A DNA stretch of 64,000 bases from Hymenobacter lapidarius (GTDB lineage: Bacteria > Bacteroidota > Bacteroidia > Cytophagales > Hymenobacteraceae): positions 47,501 to 111,500 of the forward strand of contig NZ_MDZB01000011.1 in assembly GCF_001816145.1 (NCBI RefSeq), in the 5' to 3' direction. A model generated the notes under the pieces. That model was not told the origin of the DNA and did no database searches. It saw only the letters and a list, made by a program, of their open reading frames with translations. Positions within the stretch are counted from its first letter, which is position 1. The number at the start of each line of letters is the position of its first letter. Below are positions 33,289-41,861 of the stretch, piece after piece. Both the position numbers and the translations under genes were made by a program.

Positions 33289-36200
33289 ATGAAACACCTT
33301 GTCCTTCTGGCCGCTGCGGCCCTGCTCACTAACTCTCACGCCTTCGCCCAGGCGCCCCCCGAAACCCTGCTGCTGCGCGAGCCCGCCCTGAGCCGCGACC
33401 GGCTGGCCTTCAGCTACGCCGGCGACATTTGGATAGCGGGCCGCGACGGCTCGAACCCGCAGCGGCTCACCGTGGGGCCGGGCGTGGAAACCAGCCCCCA
33501 CTTCTCGCCCGACGGCCAGTTCATTGCCTACACCGGCGACTACGACCGCAACGCCGACGTGTACGTGGTGCCCGTGAGCGGCGGGCAGCCGCGCCGCCTC
33601 ACCTGGCACCCCTCGGCCGAAACCGTGCGCGACTGGACGCCCGATGGGCAGCGCATCCTGTTCAGCAGCTCGCAGGAGGCGTATGCGCGCGGCCTGCAGC
33701 TGTTCACGGTGGCCGTGGGCGGCGGGCTGCCCACGCGCCTGCCGCTCATCATGGGCGAGAAGGGCAGCTACTCGGCCGATGGCCAGACCCTGGCTCACAC
33801 GCACATCACCAACGCCACCACTACCTGGAAGCACTACCGCGGCGGCCAGACCGGCCCCATCTGGCTCACCAACCTGCAAACGCTGGCCACCGAGGAAATT
33901 CCGCACGAAAACGCCACCGACACCAGCCCGCGCTGGCTGGGCGGCAAGGTGTATTTCCTCAGCGACCGGGCGCGTACCAACAACGTGTTCAGCTACGACG
34001 TAGCCAGCAAAAAAGTGGAGCAGCTGACCCGCCACGCCGACTACGACGTGAAAGCCCTACACGGCTACGGCCCCGAGCTGGTGTACGAGCAGGCCGGGCG
34101 GCTGCACGTGCTGAACACAGCCTCGGGCAAAGTTACCGACCTGACCATCAGCATCACCCCGGAAGTGCTGGCCCTGCGCCCGCAGTACCGCCCGGTGGGC
34201 AGCATGGTGCGCACGGCCGCTATTTCGCCCACCGGGATGCGCGCCGTGGTGGAGGCCCGGGGCGACATCTTCACGGTGCCCGCCAAGAAGGGCGAGAGCC
34301 GCAACCTGACCCACTCCGACACCTCGCACGAGCGCTACCCTGCCTGGTCGCCCGACGGCACGCGCATCGCCTACGTGTCCGATGCCGGGGGCGAGTACCA
34401 GCTGCGGGTGCAGGACCAGCGCGGCATCACGCCCGCCGAAACGTATTCGCTGGGGCCGGCCTCGTTCTATTTTTACCCGCTGTGGTCGCCCGACAGCCGG
34501 AAAATTGCCTACACCGACAAAAAGCTCAACCTCTGGTACCTGGATTTGGCCTCGAAAAAGACCGTGCGGGTGGCCGCCGACGCCTTCGGCCCCATCCTCG
34601 GCGAGCCGGCCCTGGCCCCGGCCTGGTCGCCCGACGGGCAGTGGCTGACCTACTCGGTGCTGATGCCCAACCACCTGCGCACCGTGTACGTCTACCACCT
34701 GCCCAGCGGGCGCCGCGCCGCCGTGAGCGACGGCCGCAGCGACGCCACCGCGCCCGCCTTCAGCCGCGACGGCAAGTACCTGTTCTTTGCCGCCAGCACC
34801 GACGTGGGCCTGCGCACCACCTGGCTCGACATGACTTCCTACGACCGCCAGAGCAAGAGCACACTCTACGTGGCCGTGCTCAACCGGAAGGACGCCTCGC
34901 CCTTCGCCCCGCAGAGCGACGAGGAAAAGGACGCCGCCACCAAGCCCGACTCAGTGATAATCGGCAAGCCCGTAGGCAACCGCACGGCGCCCAAAGTGGC
35001 CCTCAAGGACCTCAAGCCCAAGAAGGAGGCGGGCGTAAAAGTGGTGATTGACACCGTTGGGCTGGGCCAACGCATTCTGGTGGTGCCAGGGTCCGCCGTG
35101 GGCGAGCTGAGCAGCGTGCGGGCCGCCGACGGCGACAAGCTGTTTTACCTCGAAGCCGTGCCCGCCGCCGCGCCGGCCGGCCCCACGGCCACGCCCGCCC
35201 AGCCCACCCAGCGCCTGCACCGCTTCGATATGAAGGAGCGTAAGGACGAGGTATTTATGGCCGAGCTGAACGGCTACGCCCTGAGCGCCGACGGCAAAAA
35301 GGTGCTCTACATGGCCCCCAACAACGCCTACGGCATCGTGGAAGCCGCCGCCAAGCCCGCCGCCACCGACGGCAAGCTCACCCTCACGGGCCTCGACGCC
35401 TACATCGACCCGCGCCACGAGTGGGCCCAGATGTTCGACGAAGTGTGGCGCCTGCAGCGCGACTATTTCTACGACGCCAACATGCACGGCCTGGACTGGG
35501 CCGCCACCAAGAAAAAGTACGCCACCTTCCTGCCCCACGTGGCGCACCGCGCCGACCTCAACTACCTGTTTGGCGAGATGATGGGCGAGATGGTGGTGGG
35601 CCACAACTACGTGAGCGGCGGCGACATGCCTGCCCTCACGGCCGGGCCCGTGGGCCTGCTCGGGGCCGACTACGAGGTGGCCAACGACCGCTACCGCTTC
35701 CGGCGCGTGTTCAACGGCGAGAGCTTCAACCCCGGTCTGCGGGCGCCCCTCACCGGCCCCGGCGTGGGCGTGGCGGCCGGCGACTACCTGCTGGCCGTGA
35801 ACAACCGCCCGCTCCGAGGCACCGACAACGTGTACAGCTTCTTCGAGAACACCGTGGGCAAGCAAATCACCCTCACCGTGAACGACCGGCCCACCACGAA
35901 GGGCGCCCGCGAGGTGACGGTGGTGCCCGTGGCCAGCGAAGCCACCCTGCGCCGCATTGCCTGGGTGGAGGGGAACCGCCGCAAAGTGGACGAGCTGACC
36001 GGCGGCCGCGTGGCCTACGTGTACCTGCCCAACACCGGCGCCGAGGGCTACGAATTCTTCAACCGCTACTACTTCAGCCAGTTGGACAAAGAAGCCATCA
36101 TCATAGACGAGCGGTTCAACGGCGGCGGCTTCGTGGCCGACTACATCATCGACCTGCTCAACCGGCCGCTGCTCAGCTACTGGGCCCCGCGCGAGGGCAA

Positions 36201-36615
36201 GGCGTTTACCTCGCCGGGCGCGTCCATCTACGGACCCAAGGTGATGCTGGTGAACGAGTACGCCGGCTCGGGCGGCGACGCGCTGCCGGCCTTTTTCCGG
36301 CGGCGCGGGCTGGGCACCATCGTGGGCAAGCGCACCTGGGGCGGCCTGGTAGGCATTTCGGGCTACCCGCCGCTGCTCGACGGCGGCAGCGTGACCTCGC
36401 CCAGCTTCGCCATCTACAGCCCCGACGGCAAGTGGGAAATCGAAAACGAAGGCGTAGCGCCCGACATCGAAGTCGACATCCTGCCCAACGCCACCCAGAA
36501 CGGCGCCGACCCCCAGCTGGCCAAAGCCGTGGAAGTCATCATGGCCGACCTGAAAAAGCAGTCCTTTAAGCCCCTGCCCATTCCGACGCAGCGCCCGCTG
36601 CGCGGCCGGGAGTAG
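33289..36615 (+). CDS. Tricorn-like protease (S41 family)
   Basis: A 1108-residue periplasmic or secreted protease with a signal peptide (MKHLVLLAAAALLTNSHAFA). Residues about 40-330 and 340-690 are two beta-propellers built of WD40-like or TolB-like repeats (SPHFSPDGQFIAYTGDYD, YPAWSPDGTRIAYVSD, LAPAWSPDGQWLTYS). Next comes a helical core with DANMHGLDW, which contains the catalytic His of tricorn proteases. A PDZ domain follows (VGVAAGDYLLAVNNRPLRG), and then the S41 catalytic domain with DERFNGGG, the nucleophile in YAGSGGDALPAF, and ENEGVAPD with the acidic residue. The length is close to the archaeal enzyme (about 1070) plus the signal peptide. It degrades peptides; its role here is likely turnover of envelope or imported peptides. 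REP copy 6 follows the stop. Confidence 0.93.
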   Translation: MKHLVLLAAAALLTNSHAFAQAPPETLLLREPALSRDRLAFSYAGDIWIAGRDGSNPQRLTVGPGVETSPHFSPDGQFIAYTGDYDRNADVYVVPVSGGQPRRLTWHPSAETVRDWTPDGQRILFSSSQEAYARGLQLFTVAVGGGLPTRLPLIMGEKGSYSADGQTLAHTHITNATTTWKHYRGGQTGPIWLTNLQTLATEEIPHENATDTSPRWLGGKVYFLSDRARTNNVFSYDVASKKVEQLTRHADYDVKALHGYGPELVYEQAGRLHVLNTASGKVTDLTISITPEVLALRPQYRPVGSMVRTAAISPTGMRAVVEARGDIFTVPAKKGESRNLTHSDTSHERYPAWSPDGTRIAYVSDAGGEYQLRVQDQRGITPAETYSLGPASFYFYPLWSPDSRKIAYTDKKLNLWYLDLASKKTVRVAADAFGPILGEPALAPAWSPDGQWLTYSVLMPNHLRTVYVYHLPSGRRAAVSDGRSDATAPAFSRDGKYLFFAASTDVGLRTTWLDMTSYDRQSKSTLYVAVLNRKDASPFAPQSDEEKDAATKPDSVIIGKPVGNRTAPKVALKDLKPKKEAGVKVVIDTVGLGQRILVVPGSAVGELSSVRAADGDKLFYLEAVPAAAPAGPTATPAQPTQRLHRFDMKERKDEVFMAELNGYALSADGKKVLYMAPNNAYGIVEAAAKPAATDGKLTLTGLDAYIDPRHEWAQMFDEVWRLQRDYFYDANMHGLDWAATKKKYATFLPHVAHRADLNYLFGEMMGEMVVGHNYVSGGDMPALTAGPVGLLGADYEVANDRYRFRRVFNGESFNPGLRAPLTGPGVGVAAGDYLLAVNNRPLRGTDNVYSFFENTVGKQITLTVNDRPTTKGAREVTVVPVASEATLRRIAWVEGNRRKVDELTGGRVAYVYLPNTGAEGYEFFNRYYFSQLDKEAIIIDERFNGGGFVADYIIDLLNRPLLSYWAPREGKAFTSPGASIYGPKVMLVNEYAGSGGDALPAFFRRRGLGTIVGKRTWGGLVGISGYPPLLDGGSVTSPSFAIYSPDGKWEIENEGVAPDIEVDILPNATQNGADPQLAKAVEVIMADLKKQSFKPLPIPTQRPLRGRE

Positions 36616-36644
36616 CGCAGATGGAGTAATGTCTCCACTGAAAA

Positions 36645-36746
36645 ACGGTCATGCTGAGCGTAGCCGAAGCATCTCGCGTGTGGTAGTAAAATCAATCTAT
36701 TGGATTGGTGGCGGCACGCGAGATGCTTCGGCTGTGCTCAGCATGC
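36645..36746. repeat. REP-like palindrome, copy 6
   Basis: Left arm ACGGTCATGCTGAGCGTAGC, right arm GCTGTGCTCAGCATGC; inner arms of the TCTCGCGTG type. It starts 29 bases after the tricorn stop. The right outer end has decayed (GCATGCCC instead of GCATGACG). Confidence 0.88.
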
Positions 36747-36798
36747 CCAATGTTTATTTGTTCTACAGTTTATTAGCAATCCCCCTCACCCGTCAGCC

Positions 36799-37221
36799 AT
36801 GCCGCAACAACCCCACACGACTACCCTGCAAAACGTGACTCGTGGCCTGTTGGGTACCTTTATGGTGGTGGCCGGCACGGGGCATCTCACCTTTGCACGG
36901 CAGGATTTTCAGGCGCAGGTACCTGATTTTGTGCCGTTGGATAAGGATGCCGTGGTGCTGCTATCGGGCGTGGTGGAAATTGGGCTGGGGCTGGCGCTGC
37001 TCCTGATAAATGGCAAAAACCGGGTGCGCCTAGGGCTGGGGCTGGCGGTATTTTACGCGGCGGTGTTTCCTGGCAACGTGCACCAGTACACCCACCACCT
37101 TTCCGCCTTCGGGCTCGATACCGATGCCAAGCGGCTGGCCCGGCTGTTTTTCCAGCCCGTACTGATGGGCGCGGCCCTGTACTCGACCGGGGCGTGGCAA
37201 CTATTGAAAAAGCAGAAATAG
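36799..37221 (+). CDS. DoxX-like membrane protein
   Basis: A 140-residue protein with four hydrophobic segments; the ATG at 36799 gives MPQQPHTTTLQNVTRGLLGT. The frame is open upstream through REP copy 6, but that part reads as translated repeat (RHARCFGCAQH) and should be left out. Key features are the first helix with GTFMVVAGTGHLTFARQDF, then PDFVPLDKDAVVLLSGVVEIGLGLALL, and PGNVHQYTHH before the last helix. This pattern fits the DoxX/DoxD-like superfamily of small quinone- or thiol-linked membrane proteins. The gene for a DinB-like protein follows after 13 bases. Physiological role not determinable. Confidence 0.78.
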   Translation: MPQQPHTTTLQNVTRGLLGTFMVVAGTGHLTFARQDFQAQVPDFVPLDKDAVVLLSGVVEIGLGLALLLINGKNRVRLGLGLAVFYAAVFPGNVHQYTHHLSAFGLDTDAKRLARLFFQPVLMGAALYSTGAWQLLKKQK

Positions 37222-37234
37222 CGTTTGGAATTCA

Positions 37235-37717
37235 ATGGACAGACCTAATCAGAAAGCCCTGCTGGCGGAGCTAACCAGCCTGCTCACCAAAGGCAACGCC
37301 CACGCCACCTTCGAAGAAGCCACCGCCGACCTCACGCCCAAAATCTGGAACCAACGCCTGCCCGATGTGCCCTACACCATTTGGCAGCTGGTTGAGCACA
37401 TCCGCATCGCGCAGTGGGATATCGTGGAGTTCTCCATTGATGCCGAACACCAATCGCCAACATTCCCGGAGGGTTACTGGCCGGCTCCCGACGCTACCGC
37501 CGATGAAGAGCAGTGGCAGGCCGCCCTGGACCATATCCGGCAGCAGCGGCAGCGGTTTCTGCACCTGCTGCACGCGCCGGGTACCGACCTGCTGGCCCCG
37601 CTGCCGCACGGCACCGGCCAGACCATCCTGCGCGAAGCCCTGCTCATTGCCGACCACAACGCCTACCACGTCGGCGAAATCGTGCTGGTTCGGCGCCTGC
37701 TGAAGGACTGGGAATAG
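37235..37717 (+). CDS. DinB-like four-helix protein
   Basis: A 160-residue protein of the DinB/YfiT superfamily. A first His occurs in WQLVEHIRIAQWDIVEFS, and the second and third in IADHNAYHVGEIVLVRR near the C-terminus; together these three His form the metal site in this family. Members act as metal-dependent, thiol-linked transferases or hydrolases, and many are of unknown function. It follows the DoxX-like gene by 13 bases and probably shares its transcript. A second, different DinB-like protein is encoded at 58180. Confidence 0.86.
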   Translation: MDRPNQKALLAELTSLLTKGNAHATFEEATADLTPKIWNQRLPDVPYTIWQLVEHIRIAQWDIVEFSIDAEHQSPTFPEGYWPAPDATADEEQWQAALDHIRQQRQRFLHLLHAPGTDLLAPLPHGTGQTILREALLIADHNAYHVGEIVLVRRLLKDWE

Positions 37718-37839
37718 TCTCTCCGCACTCTTCGAGCAGTTTACAGGCTGGTATAGAGGTGCAAAGACGCCTAATTGCGTCTCGGCGTTGAGTGAAATCA
37801 TCGGCTGTTGCTGCCGCAAGTCATCCACTGCCCTGCCCT

Positions 37840-38280
37840 TTATTCGGCTTTCGCTATCGTGTTGCCCTTGCCGATGTTGGTGACTTGGGGCTCGGTGCCG
37901 CGCCAGCGCACCGTGTTGTCATCGCCGGTCACCTGAATGGCCTCTACGTTCTCGAGCGTCACCGTATTGCGGCCGCCGATGACGTAGAGTTCCTTACAGC
38001 TCCCGGTGAAGGTGGCCTGATTGTCGTCGCCCTGCATTTGCACGTCCTGGCCGGTGCAGGCGCGCGTTTGCACCGATTTGTTACCCGTGATGGTAATCTC
38101 CGTTTCATCGCTGGTAACCACCGTTGACGCATCGCCTTTGGTCTCGATGCTCACGCCGGGCACCTCAATCTTCTGCGAATCGGCATCGGTCTGGACGATG
38201 GCGTCTTCTTTTGGCTGCGAGCACGCGCTCAGGGCCGCGGCCACTACCAAGCTCAGCAGCGCAAGTTGTTTCTGACTCAT
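37840..38280 (-). CDS. DUF3060-type lipoprotein
   Basis: A 146-residue protein with a lipobox (VVAAALSAC, Cys at 20). The mature part has a long run of short beta-strands: TEITITGNKSVQTRACTGQD, then DDNQATFTGSCKELYVIGGR and NTVTLENVEAIQVTGDDNTV, ending NIGKGNTIAKAE. This Asn/Gly-rich ladder with G-x-N-x-h repeats is typical of DUF3060, which is thought to fold as a small parallel beta-helix. Two Cys residues in the middle may form a disulphide. Function unknown. It is convergent with the DinB-like gene. Confidence 0.85.
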   Translation of the reverse strand: MSQKQLALLSLVVAAALSACSQPKEDAIVQTDADSQKIEVPGVSIETKGDASTVVTSDETEITITGNKSVQTRACTGQDVQMQGDDNQATFTGSCKELYVIGGRNTVTLENVEAIQVTGDDNTVRWRGTEPQVTNIGKGNTIAKAE

Positions 38281-38648
38281 ATATAGAGAGGGTTGGGAGA
38301 GCGAAACTTACGCAGAAAAACGCTTGAACAATGATGCCGAAAGCTTTTTCTGCGTCTATCTGCATTATAGTGAGAAGCCGCCTGGATTAAATCTGGAAAT
38401 TAATCCAGGCGACAGAGAGCGGCACTGCTTTGCGTCTTCAAGCGTGCAGATTGTGCAGCGGCAAGCCCCCAGGCAGTGCGTCTCGACACTGGTCTCAATG
38501 CACGCCCGTTGCGGTGTCTAGGACGCCCAACCCAGATTAAAACCCGAGAAAAGCTTCTGCGTAGTGCCTTCTGGCATGTCGTCGATAAAGACGCCATTCT
38601 GGCGAATTTCTGAACAATTTCACTGGTTTTGCCCCGCATTAAGCCAAT
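38281..38648. other. Intergenic stretch, 368 bases, with one hairpin
   Basis: Contains an inverted repeat ACGCAGAAAAA (38310-38320) with its complement at 38345-38355. No convincing gene; the 90-codon leftward frame at 38400-38672 has no family signature. Probably holds the DUF3060 gene promoter. Confidence 0.45.
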
Positions 38649-38683
38649 AAAAAAGGCCGCTGGAACATCCAACGGCCTTTTTT
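38649..38683 (-). terminator. Terminator
   Basis: AAAAAAGGCCG, then CTGGAACATCCA, then CGGCCTTTTTT; symmetrical, so it can work in both directions. It lies just downstream of the stop codon of the leftward gene at 38701. Confidence 0.85.
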
Positions 38684-38700
38684 ATCTAACGCGGCACTGT

Positions 38701-39729
38701 TTACTGGTACTGAATGTACAGCGGCGAGGGCTTCAGGGCGATGACCTCGGCGGGCGTCATGATGTGGTGGGGCTTGGGGCGGGCGTCGTACTCGTAAAAC
38801 AGCTTGAAGCCCGTGTACTGCACCGGTTCGTTCACGATGTAGTGCTGGTAGGAGTCCTTTTTGAGCGTGGGGTCGCCGTGGCCATCCATGTGCATCACAA
38901 TCTGCACGCGGGGGTCGAGCTTGATGTTTTTGTAGTTGGAAACCATTTTGCGCGTGAAGCGGTGCACGGTGAGCACCTTGGGCGGCAGCTTGTTTTCGCT
39001 CACGATGCGGGCCAGGAAGCTCACCGTAAAGTTGATGTCTTTGGCGTCGAGGGTGCCGATTTTCTGGTTGGGGCGCACGCCGGGCATGGTGGAGAGCGAA
39101 AACTCCGGGTCGATGCCCAGGTGCACGATGGGGTCTTTGAGGTAGGGCTCCAGCTTGGGCAGCTCGGCCGCGAGGGTGCTGTGGCCGGGCTGCACGTCCA
39201 GAAACAGAATGCAGTTGTGCTCTTTGGCCCAGCTGATTACTTCTTCGATGGTGGCTTTGGAGTTCATCAGGCGCCACTTGCCGTCTTTGCCGGCCGTGCC
39301 CTGGGCCGTGATGGTCACGTTGTGCAGGGCAGCCTGCACGCCCCGGCTGGGGTCGGCGGCGCGCCACTCGGCCAGCACTTTCTCAAACTTGCGGAACATC
39401 TGCTCCTTGGGCTCGCGGCCCAAAATACCCATGCCCTTCGAGCGGATGTTACCATAGAAGGCCACAATGCGCTTGCCCGGCAGAATGGCGCCCGGCAGCT
39501 GCCCGCTTTTCTTCATGATGGAATCGGCCAGCAGCGAGTCGCGGCGCATGACCATGGCCTGGAGCTGCGCCGAGTCGAGTGGCACGGGCTTGGCGGCAGC
39601 TTCGGCGGCGGCACCGGTGGGCGTTTCGCCCTCAGCGGGGCGGGTCTGGCAGGCGGGAAGGCCTGCGAAAGCCAGCAAACTCAAGGACGCAGCCACTACG
39701 GCGTGGCGCGGCAGGAAAGAAAATAACAC
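38701..39729 (-). CDS. Lipoprotein, TIM-barrel-like, function unknown
   Basis: A 342-residue protein with a lipobox (LLAFAGLPAC, Cys at about 27), then an Ala/Glu-rich linker (residues about 30-50). The main domain has a regular alternation that looks like a (beta-alpha)8 barrel: RIVAFYGNIRSKGMGILG, ALHNVTITAQG, ILFLDVQPGHSTL, IVHLGIDPEFSL, VLTVHRFTRKMV and IVMHMDGHGDPT. The LDVQPGH and GIDPEFS motifs, with acidic residues at strand ends, suggest a catalytic site, but I cannot assign a known family; it resembles proteins labelled only as lipoproteins in this phylum. The terminator at 38649 follows. It stands alone in its operon. Confidence 0.75.
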   Translation of the reverse strand: MLFSFLPRHAVVAASLSLLAFAGLPACQTRPAEGETPTGAAAEAAAKPVPLDSAQLQAMVMRRDSLLADSIMKKSGQLPGAILPGKRIVAFYGNIRSKGMGILGREPKEQMFRKFEKVLAEWRAADPSRGVQAALHNVTITAQGTAGKDGKWRLMNSKATIEEVISWAKEHNCILFLDVQPGHSTLAAELPKLEPYLKDPIVHLGIDPEFSLSTMPGVRPNQKIGTLDAKDINFTVSFLARIVSENKLPPKVLTVHRFTRKMVSNYKNIKLDPRVQIVMHMDGHGDPTLKKDSYQHYIVNEPVQYTGFKLFYEYDARPKPHHIMTPAEVIALKPSPLYIQYQ

Positions 39730-39807
39730 GGAATAAATCGGAATTAGAAGGCCAATACTACCCGCAAGTTAACCCATTCTGAACGGTTGCGGCGGAGTGT
39801 AACGCAG

Positions 39808-39835
39808 AAAGGCCCCGGCCAAGGCCGGAGCTTTT
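39808..39835 (-). terminator. Terminator-like hairpin after the M56 gene
   Basis: AAAGGCCCCGGC, loop CAAG, GCCGGAGCTTTT. It lies about 90 bases downstream of the M56 stop and has short T-runs on both strands. Confidence 0.55.
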
Positions 39836-39927
39836 CGGACGATTTCTCGGGTCAGCGCGCCAGAAAAAGCTGCGGGCGTTGGCCTTGGCTTCCCGGCAAG
39901 CGGCTATTTTGTGTTTACAAATCGCGC

Positions 39928-41262
39928 TTATATTTTGAACATGATGGGCACAGTGAAAGTGACGGCCACGGCTTTGCCGCCCTGGGTGCCGGGCGTGAAG
40001 CGAGGCAGCTTTTGCACTGCGGCAACCACGGCAGCATCGATTGCAGGGTCCAGACCTTTCACAATTTTTGTCCCTTTTACCTGCCCATTGCTATCAATGT
40101 AAAACGAGACAAATACCCGTCCTTCCTTATGGTCGGCCAAAGCCGATTGGGGATAAATCACATTGCGCTGAATGGCTTCTACAATGGCCTTGTTGCCACC
40201 CCCACCGGGTAGCTGCGGCATGTTCTCAACAAATGTGTACACCGGTGGCGACGACACAGGTTGTGGTGTTTGACCCATCGGGACCGGCGGAGGAGGCGGC
40301 GGGGTGCCCTGCCGCAACACGGCAGCGGGCTTGGGGCCCGGGCCGCCCTGAGCAGCCATGCGCCCACTGGCGACAATGATAAACAACGCGGCCACCAGCG
40401 GCAGCGCAAGCCACTGTTTCCAGCGGCGAATGGGGGAGGTTTTTTGTATCATGGCAATGCGACGTAAAGTTTGAGAATGGGAGAAAGAATGCGCAAGCGG
40501 AACGGAGAAACCCAAGCGGGTGGCCACTTGCCGAGCCAACAGGTGAGCGTAGGAACGAGTGGTTGAAAACGGAGCCGAGGCGTCGCCTAACAGCGCGGCT
40601 TCGTCGGCCAGATACTCATGGGTGAGGGCCAGGGCCCGGCCGCTCAGGTGCACGAAGGGGTTGAACCAGAGCGCCACGCGCAGCAGCTCCAGCACCAGGC
40701 GGTCGTAGGTGTGGCCCTGGCGCACGTGGGCCAGCTCGTGGCGCAGCACCTGGGCGGCTTCGGCGGCGCTCAGCGGCAGGGTTTCGTCCCAGAATATGGT
40801 GCGGCTAAAAGAGCTGGTGGGTAGCGCACCGTGGGTGCGCGCCAGCGTGTAGCCGTCGCACTGTTCGCGGGCCAGGCGGCGCGTGCTTTGCCACAGCCGG
40901 CCCAGCTCCCAGCCCAACTGCACCAGCATAAACACAGCGCCGCTCAGGTAGAGGGCCAGTGCCCAGAACGGCCAACCTATGCCGGTGGCCTCACTAGCGC
41001 TGGTGGCGTCGGCGCCCACTACTGCGGCGGGCAGCAGCACCGCCGTCACTCCGCTCAGCGCGCCTGGCTGCGTGCCCCAGCCCGCGGGCCATGCCAGCGG
41101 CAGCAGCGGCAAGCCTGCCGCCAGCACCGGCCCCAGCACCAGATAGGCGCGGTTGTAGGCAAAGCTGCGCTCGCCGCGCAGCAGCAATCGGTAGCAGAGC
41201 CACCACGCCCCCAGCAGCACCGTGCTGAGCAGCATCCAATTAAACAGGCTGATTGGGTTCAT
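39928..41262 (-). CDS. M56 (BlaR1-like) peptidase fused to a TonB C-terminal domain
   Basis: A 444-residue membrane protein starting MNPISLFNWMLLSTVLLGAW at ATG 41262. Three or four N-terminal hydrophobic segments flank a cytoplasmic zinc peptidase with LRHELAHVRQGHTYDRL (HExxH) and the following LRVALWFNPFVHL. A membrane segment at about residue 300 (WLALPLVAALFIIVASG) is followed by a Pro-rich spacer and a TonB-like C-terminal domain (VFVSFYIDSNGQVKGTKIVK, FTVPIMFKI). BlaR1 homologues cleave the partner repressor BlaI on sensing a signal. The TonB end may contact the outer membrane or a receptor. It overlaps blaI by 23 bases, so the two are coupled. Signal unknown; not necessarily a beta-lactam. 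Confidence 0.88.
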   Translation of the reverse strand: MNPISLFNWMLLSTVLLGAWWLCYRLLLRGERSFAYNRAYLVLGPVLAAGLPLLPLAWPAGWGTQPGALSGVTAVLLPAAVVGADATSASEATGIGWPFWALALYLSGAVFMLVQLGWELGRLWQSTRRLAREQCDGYTLARTHGALPTSSFSRTIFWDETLPLSAAEAAQVLRHELAHVRQGHTYDRLVLELLRVALWFNPFVHLSGRALALTHEYLADEAALLGDASAPFSTTRSYAHLLARQVATRLGFSVPLAHSFSHSQTLRRIAMIQKTSPIRRWKQWLALPLVAALFIIVASGRMAAQGGPGPKPAAVLRQGTPPPPPPVPMGQTPQPVSSPPVYTFVENMPQLPGGGGNKAIVEAIQRNVIYPQSALADHKEGRVFVSFYIDSNGQVKGTKIVKGLDPAIDAAVVAAVQKLPRFTPGTQGGKAVAVTFTVPIMFKI

Positions 41263-41644
41263 CGGAATCGGGATTTTGGGGTTCGGAGGCGTGGCGAAGC
41301 AACTCGTCGAGCTGGGCAGCATCGAGGTTTTCTTCTTTGGCGAAAAAGGAAACCAAGCGACTGAAGGAGTTGCCGAAGTGGCCGCCCAGTAGCTTGCGCA
41401 GCGAAAAGCGGCGGTAGTCGTCCTGCGCTACCAGCACGAAGTAGCGGTGCGTGCGGCCAAAGGCTTCGTGGTTGACAAAGCCCTTGGTTTCGAGGATGCG
41501 GATGATGGTCGAAACCGTGTTGTAGGCCGGCGCGGGGGCCGGCAGCTCGGCCAGCACGTCCTTCACGAAGGAAGGGCCGAGGCGCCAGAGGACCTGCATC
41601 ACCTGTTCTTCGGCGCGGGTGAGTTCGGGAAAGGATGGGTCCAT
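41240..41644 (-). CDS. BlaI/MecI/CopY-family repressor
   Basis: A 134-residue winged-helix repressor. MDPSFPELTRAEEQVMQVLW leads into the DNA-binding domain, with NTVSTIIRILETKGFVNHEA as the recognition part and GRTHRYFVLVAQDDYRR as the wing; the C-terminal half (KLLGGHFGNSFSRLVSFF) forms the dimer interface and would be the target for cleavage by the partner peptidase. It is the first gene of the pair and is preceded by two matching palindromes (41684 and 41704), the expected operators, and an exact -7 box. Regulation is probably autogenous. Confidence 0.93.
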   Translation of the reverse strand: MDPSFPELTRAEEQVMQVLWRLGPSFVKDVLAELPAPAPAYNTVSTIIRILETKGFVNHEAFGRTHRYFVLVAQDDYRRFSLRKLLGGHFGNSFSRLVSFFAKEENLDAAQLDELLRHASEPQNPDSDEPNQPV

Positions 41645-41673
41645 GAGTTGAAAGCGGTGGTATCAGGGTATTA

Positions 41674-41717
41674 CAAACGTATAACTAAAATTTTAGTTTT
41701 ACGACTAACACATTAGT
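41674..41717 (-). promoter_or_regulatory. blaI promoter with two operator palindromes
   Basis: On the minus strand an exact -7 box TACGTTTG (complement of 41674-41681). ACTAAAATTTTAGT at 41684-41697 and ACTAACACATTAGT at 41704-41717 share the pattern ACTAA-n4-TTAGT, with centres exactly 20 bases apart. The first lies in the promoter spacer and the second at about the -33 region, so a bound repressor dimer pair would block the polymerase. Confidence 0.8.
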
Positions 41718-41861
41718 TTTAGGCAAATTATTTTTCTTAATTCCCCTCCAAACGCACCGCATTACTCCCCGGCAACCAGTTGCGAAGCGAAAATCACACG
41801 AGCCACGTAAGAAGTAGCCAGCCCCCGGCGAACTGCTGGCCGGCTTCCTTTTTCCCCGCCC

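Noticed and set aside
36700..36798. Upstream start for the DoxX-like gene
   Set aside because: The extension is translated from REP copy 6.
38310..38355. Hairpin as a terminator or small RNA
   Set aside because: Stem of 11 pairs but no T-run in a fitting position and no gene end next to it; left as an unassigned inverted repeat.
38701..39729. Glycerophosphodiester phosphodiesterase assignment for the TIM-barrel-like lipoprotein
   Set aside because: The HR(G) and E-x-D signatures of that family near the N-terminus are not present.
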